NCBI GenBank assembly: GCA_031629035.1
Contig: JAVLUG010000025.1
Coordinates: 1 to 10,568 of the forward strand
Source: MVYY01 sp012517575
GTDB lineage: Bacteria > Bacteroidota > Bacteroidia > Bacteroidales > Paludibacteraceae
Direction: 5' to 3'
Length of the DNA: 10,568 bases
Part shown: positions 7,322-10,568 of the stretch, in pieces
Numbering within the stretch: position 1 is the stretch's first letter
Layout of the letters: each line of letters opens with the position of its first letter
Position numbers and translations under genes: made by a program
Notes under the pieces: model-generated
What the model saw: the letters and a program-made list of their open reading frames with translations, nothing else
The model's database searches: none
What the model was told of the DNA's origin: nothing

Positions 7322-8713
7322 ATGAAAATTAAAGCAATAATATTGATAATGTTATCTATTGTGCAAGTCGCATTATGGTCTTGTGAGAAGGACAATGGTT
7401 CAAAGATAAATCCCAATCCTTATGATAATGGGAGTTCTGAAAATCAACCAGTCAAACTGAATTATACAACAAACGCTGATACTGTTCTCTTAAAATGGGA
7501 ATTGTTAAATAAGTCTGTTATTTTTGATAACTATGTAATTAGTTGTAAAAAAACTAATCAGATATCAAAAGTTGATCCTACGAAAAACTATTGTATTTTA
7601 ACTCATATACCATATAATGAAGTTGTTCCTATCTCATTTTCAATAGTAAAAGGAGAGGAAACAATCTATGAAACTTTAGTGAACGTTACTATATCGGGAT
7701 TAGATACTGTATTTGCTCATATTTTAATTCCTGATCGTGGTAGCGTTACAGGGGGAGATGGCACCTATTCAATTGCTTTACCTGATGGAAGATCTATTTT
7801 TTTGATGGGTGATTCATTTATTGGCCCTGTCACTAATGGGTCCCGTTCAACACAAGACCACATGTATCGGAATACATATATTTTGTATGATAGGGGTAAA
7901 GTCCAAGCTATTTATGGTGCTAATGGAGAAAAATCCTCAGCTGCTGTTCCTCCGGGAGTAACAGATGAAAGTAAAAAATGGTATTGGCCAGGACATGGAT
8001 TTGTATATGGGAACAAGTTATATATTTTTCAGACCTTAATGTATCAGGGAGAAGCGGGAATGTGGGGATTTAAATATCAAACAACTGATATTTTGGAATA
8101 TGGATTACCGGAAATCAATCTGATTAAAACGACTAATATTCCTTATAATGGTTCAGATAAGATTCATTATGGTATGGCAGCTTTAAAAGATGATGTTGAT
8201 GATTACATATATATTTATGCACAAGCTGATGTTGAAAATAGTTCTATGTCTCTTTCCGATGCTTATGTTGCTAGAACAAAAATTGAAAAGCTCTACACTG
8301 AATGGGAATATTATTGTGGAGGAAATTGGGATACAAATTACTCAAATGCAGTTAAGATGTCAGGGCTTAGTTCGGTTGCAGTTTCTTCACAATTTAATGT
8401 ATTCAAATTAAGGGGAAAATATGTGTTGTTGACGCAGCAAAAACAATTTGGTTGTGGAGATATTTATACATTTATCGCAGATTCTCCGGAAGGGCCTTGG
8501 TACAATAAGCAATTAATTTATACCACCCAAGAACAAAAACGACCTAATTTATTTACATACAACGCAATGGCGCATCCTCAGTTTGAAAAAGATGGTATGA
8601 TATTAATTAGCTATAATGTTAATACTGAAGATTTTGCTCAGCAACTGAGAGATGTATCGACTTACAGACCCCGATTTTTATGGATAGAAATTAACAAGAT
8701 ATTGGGAATTTAA
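7322..8713 (+). CDS. Lipoprotein with FN3-like domain and DUF5005/DUF4185-like beta-propeller; candidate glycoside hydrolase
   Basis: A 463-residue protein with a type II signal (ALWSC, lipidated Cys21) followed by EKD, resembling the acidic/lysine export signal of surface lipoproteins in this phylum. Residues about 43-126 look like a fibronectin-III or Ig-like domain (VLLKWEL, NYVISC). Residues about 132-458 match the DUF5005/DUF4185 type: GGDGTYSIALPDGR (144-157), FLMGDSFIG (160-168), WPGHGFVYGNKLYIF (222-236), HYGMAAL (282-288), AHPQF (417-421), SYNVN (430-434) and YRPRFLWIE (448-456). In the family, paired GDG and GDxF motifs and the late HP and YNVN motifs line a five-bladed propeller. 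Some DUF4185 proteins are endo-D-arabinanases (GH183), so hydrolysis of an arabinan-like glycan is plausible but inferred. Asp146 and Asp164 are the obvious acidic candidates. It lies 56 nt after susD and is the only recognisable enzyme candidate here. A purely binding role is the main alternative. Confidence 0.8.
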   Translation: MKIKAIILIMLSIVQVALWSCEKDNGSKINPNPYDNGSSENQPVKLNYTTNADTVLLKWELLNKSVIFDNYVISCKKTNQISKVDPTKNYCILTHIPYNEVVPISFSIVKGEETIYETLVNVTISGLDTVFAHILIPDRGSVTGGDGTYSIALPDGRSIFLMGDSFIGPVTNGSRSTQDHMYRNTYILYDRGKVQAIYGANGEKSSAAVPPGVTDESKKWYWPGHGFVYGNKLYIFQTLMYQGEAGMWGFKYQTTDILEYGLPEINLIKTTNIPYNGSDKIHYGMAALKDDVDDYIYIYAQADVENSSMSLSDAYVARTKIEKLYTEWEYYCGGNWDTNYSNAVKMSGLSSVAVSSQFNVFKLRGKYVLLTQQKQFGCGDIYTFIADSPEGPWYNKQLIYTTQEQKRPNLFTYNAMAHPQFEKDGMILISYNVNTEDFAQQLRDVSTYRPRFLWIEINKILGI

Positions 8714-8756
8714 TTATAGGAATTACAAAAAATTAAAAATTTAAAAGCACTCAATT

Positions 8757-9224
8757 ATGAGAAAGAAAATATTATTATTACTGGTAGTGTTGGCAACTTT
8801 TTCTTTTTTTAGTTGTACTGAGGACGTTTCAAATCAGATGTCATCAGATTATCCAACAGATTATGATATTAACTACGAACTGAGACAGGTACTGCAATAT
8901 GACCCAATGAATATTGATGGAATAGATATTGTTAGTAAATTGGATTTTTTTAAAACTCTCAGATTTACATTGCATTACGAAAACGGGAAAATAACAAAAG
9001 TAAAGTTTAATAATGGAAGTGTTCCTTTTTCCCCTTTTAATTTTACTACAACTAACGAATTTGAAGTGGAATGTGAACTTGATTATGACGTATTTCCAAA
9101 TGAATTGCGTGTTCGAAATACAGACCATGTAATTGCTTATTTTGAAAATGGTGAGTTCGTTATGCCTTTTCAATTGGAATGTGGTTCATTAAGTTATAAG
9201 TATACTTTTAAAAATATAAAATAA
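8757..9224 (+). CDS. Small lipoprotein of unknown function in the PUL
   Basis: I do not recognise this 155-residue protein. It has a clear lipoprotein signal: MRKK, a leucine/phenylalanine-rich core, and FFSC with lipidated Cys20. TEDV follows, an acidic start that fits surface export in Bacteroidetes. The mature part (about 135 residues) has short alternating strands and appears all-beta, for example LRFTLHYENGKITKVKFNN (about 68-86) and HVIAYFENGEFVMPF (about 124-138). Two further cysteines (106 and 142) could form a disulfide. It starts 43 nt after the propeller gene and ends 8 nt before the first ATG of the next gene, so co-translation with that neighbour is likely. By position it would correspond to SusE/SusF-like accessory glycan-binding lipoproteins, but no sequence motif proves this. 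Confidence 0.85.
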   Translation: MRKKILLLLVVLATFSFFSCTEDVSNQMSSDYPTDYDINYELRQVLQYDPMNIDGIDIVSKLDFFKTLRFTLHYENGKITKVKFNNGSVPFSPFNFTTTNEFEVECELDYDVFPNELRVRNTDHVIAYFENGEFVMPFQLECGSLSYKYTFKNIK

Positions 9225-9232
9225 CAACAATT

Positions 9233-10252
9233 ATGTTTAAGTCAAATTTAACAGGAATAGTCAATATGAAAAACTTGAATAAATATATCAAATGGGGCTT
9301 AATATTAGTCTTGCCTTTTTTGTTGATCATGTGTATGTCAATAGAGAATATTATTCATCCTGATGACCCAAAAGTCAATAGCGAGATTGAAGTAAGTGTA
9401 GATTTAAAACTTGTTGCAGAAAATGATGACAATACGGAATTTGTTTTTGCAGTACTGGTACCAAAAAGTTGGAATGTAGCTGCAAATTCAACGGTAACAT
9501 ACTCAACAACGGGTTACACAAAAGGGGATGTTTCGGATGAGCAAATGGTTTTAATATCCGAAAATGAGAAAGAACCAACATCGTTGTTAAGCTGGCCGGC
9601 TGCATTGCAAAGTAAAGTTGGTTTGATGGGTAACTTAGGCCCTGTTGAATGGGTTGTGTTTAAGTCTCAAACGAAATTTATTATTACAGATGAAGATGAA
9701 AAGCTCATCACATCAAAAGTTAAAGTAAAATTAAAAACGGGTAGTCAAAATATTAAATTTTTCATGGGCTATTTCTTCTGTGGCAAAAATCATGGTTTTC
9801 ATGAAGAATATTATAACTCAAATGCCAAATCAAAAATTATGACAGTTACAGGAGGAACAAATGCAATGATTGATTATACTACCGTAAGTTTAGTCTCGAC
9901 TGTGCCAGCAACTTTTGCTTGGGGCGATATTTTTTCAATTAACTTTGAAACAGTTGCCGGAGGTGTGGAAACTGCTCTTAATAATGCAGATAAAGTTTAT
10001 TTATATGGGAAAGTTGTCTATGCAGATGGTAATGATTCAACTATTGTTGACGTAATAGGAGATAAAACACTTATGGAAAAGATAGGGAAAACGACTTGGC
10101 AAAAATACATTTATCCTAAAGAATTTTTTAATTTGCCGAACAATGCTGTAATAAAAGAGGTTTATTTCCATTTTACAAACGAGGATCAAAGTATTATTGT
10201 AAAAGATCCTACAACTGGAAAAGATTTTCAGATATCTGAAAATTGTAATTAA
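9233..10252 (+). CDS. DUF4961-like probable lipoprotein, PUL accessory
   Basis: Read from 9233 this is 339 residues; from the ATG at 9266 it is 328 (MKNLNKYIKWGLILVLPF). The second start is attractive: AGGAA lies 8 nt before it, and it gives a normal short signal peptide, whereas the first adds eleven polar residues. The signal ends in LLIMC, so Cys34 (Cys23 from the second start) would be lipidated. Met at -1 is unusual for a lipobox, so lipidation is likely rather than certain. The mature start MSIENIIHPDDP and the blocks FAVLVPKSWNVAANSTVTYS (about 72-91), GPVEWVVF (136-143), FFMGYFFCG (176-184) and KYIYPKEFFNLP (about 281-292) resemble DUF4961 proteins, which I recall as accessory lipoproteins of Bacteroidetes PULs. 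Two Ig-like beta domains are probable. The role is unknown; surface glycan binding is the usual inference. It is the last gene of the operon visible here. Confidence 0.82.
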   Translation: MFKSNLTGIVNMKNLNKYIKWGLILVLPFLLIMCMSIENIIHPDDPKVNSEIEVSVDLKLVAENDDNTEFVFAVLVPKSWNVAANSTVTYSTTGYTKGDVSDEQMVLISENEKEPTSLLSWPAALQSKVGLMGNLGPVEWVVFKSQTKFIITDEDEKLITSKVKVKLKTGSQNIKFFMGYFFCGKNHGFHEEYYNSNAKSKIMTVTGGTNAMIDYTTVSLVSTVPATFAWGDIFSINFETVAGGVETALNNADKVYLYGKVVYADGNDSTIVDVIGDKTLMEKIGKTTWQKYIYPKEFFNLPNNAVIKEVYFHFTNEDQSIIVKDPTTGKDFQISENCN

Positions 10253-10287
10253 ATTTTAGTTTGATAATTCGACAACAAGTTTTTTAT

Positions 10288-10393
10288 CATTAATCATTAT
10301 TGTGCTACGGAAGAAAATACACTTTTCACAAAAAGTTTATAAAATTTTATTTGTTTTTTATGAATATTATTTTCAGCACAATAATGATTAATG
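10288..10393. repeat. Perfect 19-bp inverted repeat with structured 68-nt spacer
   Basis: The arm CATTAATCATTATTGTGCT (10288-10306) is matched exactly by its reverse complement at 10375-10393. Within the spacer, GAAAATA (10313-10319) pairs with TATTTTC (10368-10374), which abuts the right arm. The stem can thus continue for 7 bp past a one-sided 6-nt bulge (ACGGAA, 10307-10312). Nested inside are ACTTTT-CACA-AAAAGT (10321-10336) and the 12-bp palindrome ATAAAATTTTAT (10339-10350). It starts 36 nt after the last stop codon. It could act as a transcript-end or bidirectional terminator structure, a small miniature transposable element, an RNA element, or a recombinase-invertible segment. No clear target duplication flanks it. 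Confidence 0.85.
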
Positions 10394-10511
10394 TAGTGAA
10401 TAAGCATTGTCATGTCTTCAATAATTCTCTAACAAACAAAGGTAAATAGTCGTTCCTTAAATTTATTCTATTCGACTAAATATCAATAAAATAGTTATAA
10501 AAAAGTTTGTT

Positions 10512-10519
10512 TATATTTG
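10512..10519 (+). promoter_or_regulatory. Candidate Bacteroidetes -7 promoter element (TATATTTG)
   Basis: TATATTTG fits the Bacteroides sigma-ABfr -7 consensus TAnnTTTG exactly and lies 39 nt upstream of the ATG at 10559. This gives a plausible start site near 10526 and a leader of about 30 nt. No TTTG is present at the matching -33 distance; the nearest TTTG (10506-10509) is too close. It would drive the next gene rather than the PUL. Confidence 0.45.
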
Positions 10520-10533
10520 CAGGAATGAGTATC

Positions 10534-10556
10534 TTTACAGTATAAAATACTGCAAA
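10534..10556. promoter_or_regulatory. Imperfect palindrome between the candidate promoter and the next gene start
   Basis: CAGTAT (10538-10543) and ATACTG (10547-10552) are perfect inverted repeats around AAA. TTT and AAA pair outside a single mismatch, giving a 23-nt near-palindrome. It lies just downstream of the probable transcription start and ends two bases before the ATG. That position suits either a repressor operator or a leader hairpin controlling translation; the sequence alone cannot decide. Confidence 0.4.
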
Positions 10557-10558
10557 TT

Positions 10559-10568
10559 ATGATAGGAA
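10559..10568 (+). CDS. Possible start of the next gene (first codons only)
   Basis: An ATG follows the promoter-like element and palindrome and begins Met-Ile-Gly before the window ends. The upstream spacing is right for a gene start, but three codons give no identity. It may prove not to be coding. Confidence 0.3.

Larger units (their letters stand above)
10253..10558. other. Non-coding region after the operon
   Basis: This 306-nt, very AT-rich stretch has no credible ORF. It holds a perfect 19-bp inverted repeat (10288-10306 and 10375-10393) around a spacer that itself contains inverted repeats, then about 100 nt with nothing recognisable, then a TAnnTTTG promoter element and a small imperfect palindrome just before a possible gene start. 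No tRNA, rRNA or CRISPR repeat is visible. Confidence 0.6.

Noticed and set aside
8844..9173. 109-codon reverse-strand frame opposite the small lipoprotein
   Set aside because: It is antisense to a gene with a clear lipoprotein signal and good operon spacing. The reverse peptide has no family features and is rich in residues expected from antisense AT-rich DNA.
10447..10478. TAGTCG ... CGACTA inverted repeat in the right intergenic region
   Set aside because: Only 6 bp with a 20-nt loop and no extension; expected by chance in this length.
10525..10545. Six-codon reading frame (MSIFTV) just after the promoter-like element, considered as a leader peptide
   Set aside because: It is too short to separate from chance, with no repeated regulatory codons. 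It overlaps the palindrome, but nothing shows it is translated.
1..10568. Defence system, CRISPR array, toxin-antitoxin pair or RNA genes
   Set aside because: None of the proteins has defence or toxin motifs, there are no regularly spaced direct repeats, and no tRNA or rRNA-like stretch was seen. The gene set is fully explained as a polysaccharide utilisation locus beside an IS end.

Overview
The window looks like Bacteroidota DNA, most likely order Bacteroidales. It is AT-rich, genes start without strong Shine-Dalgarno sequences, and it carries the family set typical of that phylum: an ECF sigma factor, a FecR-type anti-sigma factor with a DUF4974-like tail, a SusC-type TonB-dependent receptor with an extra N-terminal STN domain, SusD, and a run of lipoproteins. 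The genus cannot be fixed from the sequence; a Dysgonomonas- or Paludibacter-like organism would fit.

Layout. Bases 1-125 hold the end of an IS3-family insertion sequence, with the first codons of its orfA reading out of the window to the left. Bases 126-347 are intergenic. Then, all on the + strand, come the ECF sigma factor (348-893), FecR anti-sigma factor (982-2169), SusC with STN domain (2303-5728), SusD (5742-7265), a lipoprotein with an FN3-like domain and a DUF5005/DUF4185-like beta-propeller (7322-8713), a small unrecognised lipoprotein (8757-9224), and a DUF4961-like probable lipoprotein (9233 or 9266 to 10252). Bases 10253-10558 are non-coding. They contain a perfect 19-bp inverted repeat around a structured 68-nt spacer, then a Bacteroidetes-type promoter and a possible gene start at 10559.

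How it works together. This is a compact polysaccharide utilisation locus (PUL) of the sigma/anti-sigma-controlled type. SusD and SusC would capture and import a glycan. The STN domain of SusC would pass the 'substrate bound' signal to the periplasmic part of FecR, which would release the ECF sigma factor to raise transcription of the operon. The gaps from susC to the last gene are 13, 56, 43 and 8 nt, which fits one transcript. The only candidate enzyme in the window is the DUF5005/DUF4185-like protein. Its family relation to the GH183 endo-D-arabinanases (DUF4185) makes an arabinan-type or related glycan the best guess, but this is inference. The most interesting leads are this enzyme with its two accessory lipoproteins, the 19-bp inverted-repeat element after the operon, and a short sequence shared by the upstream regions of the regulatory genes.
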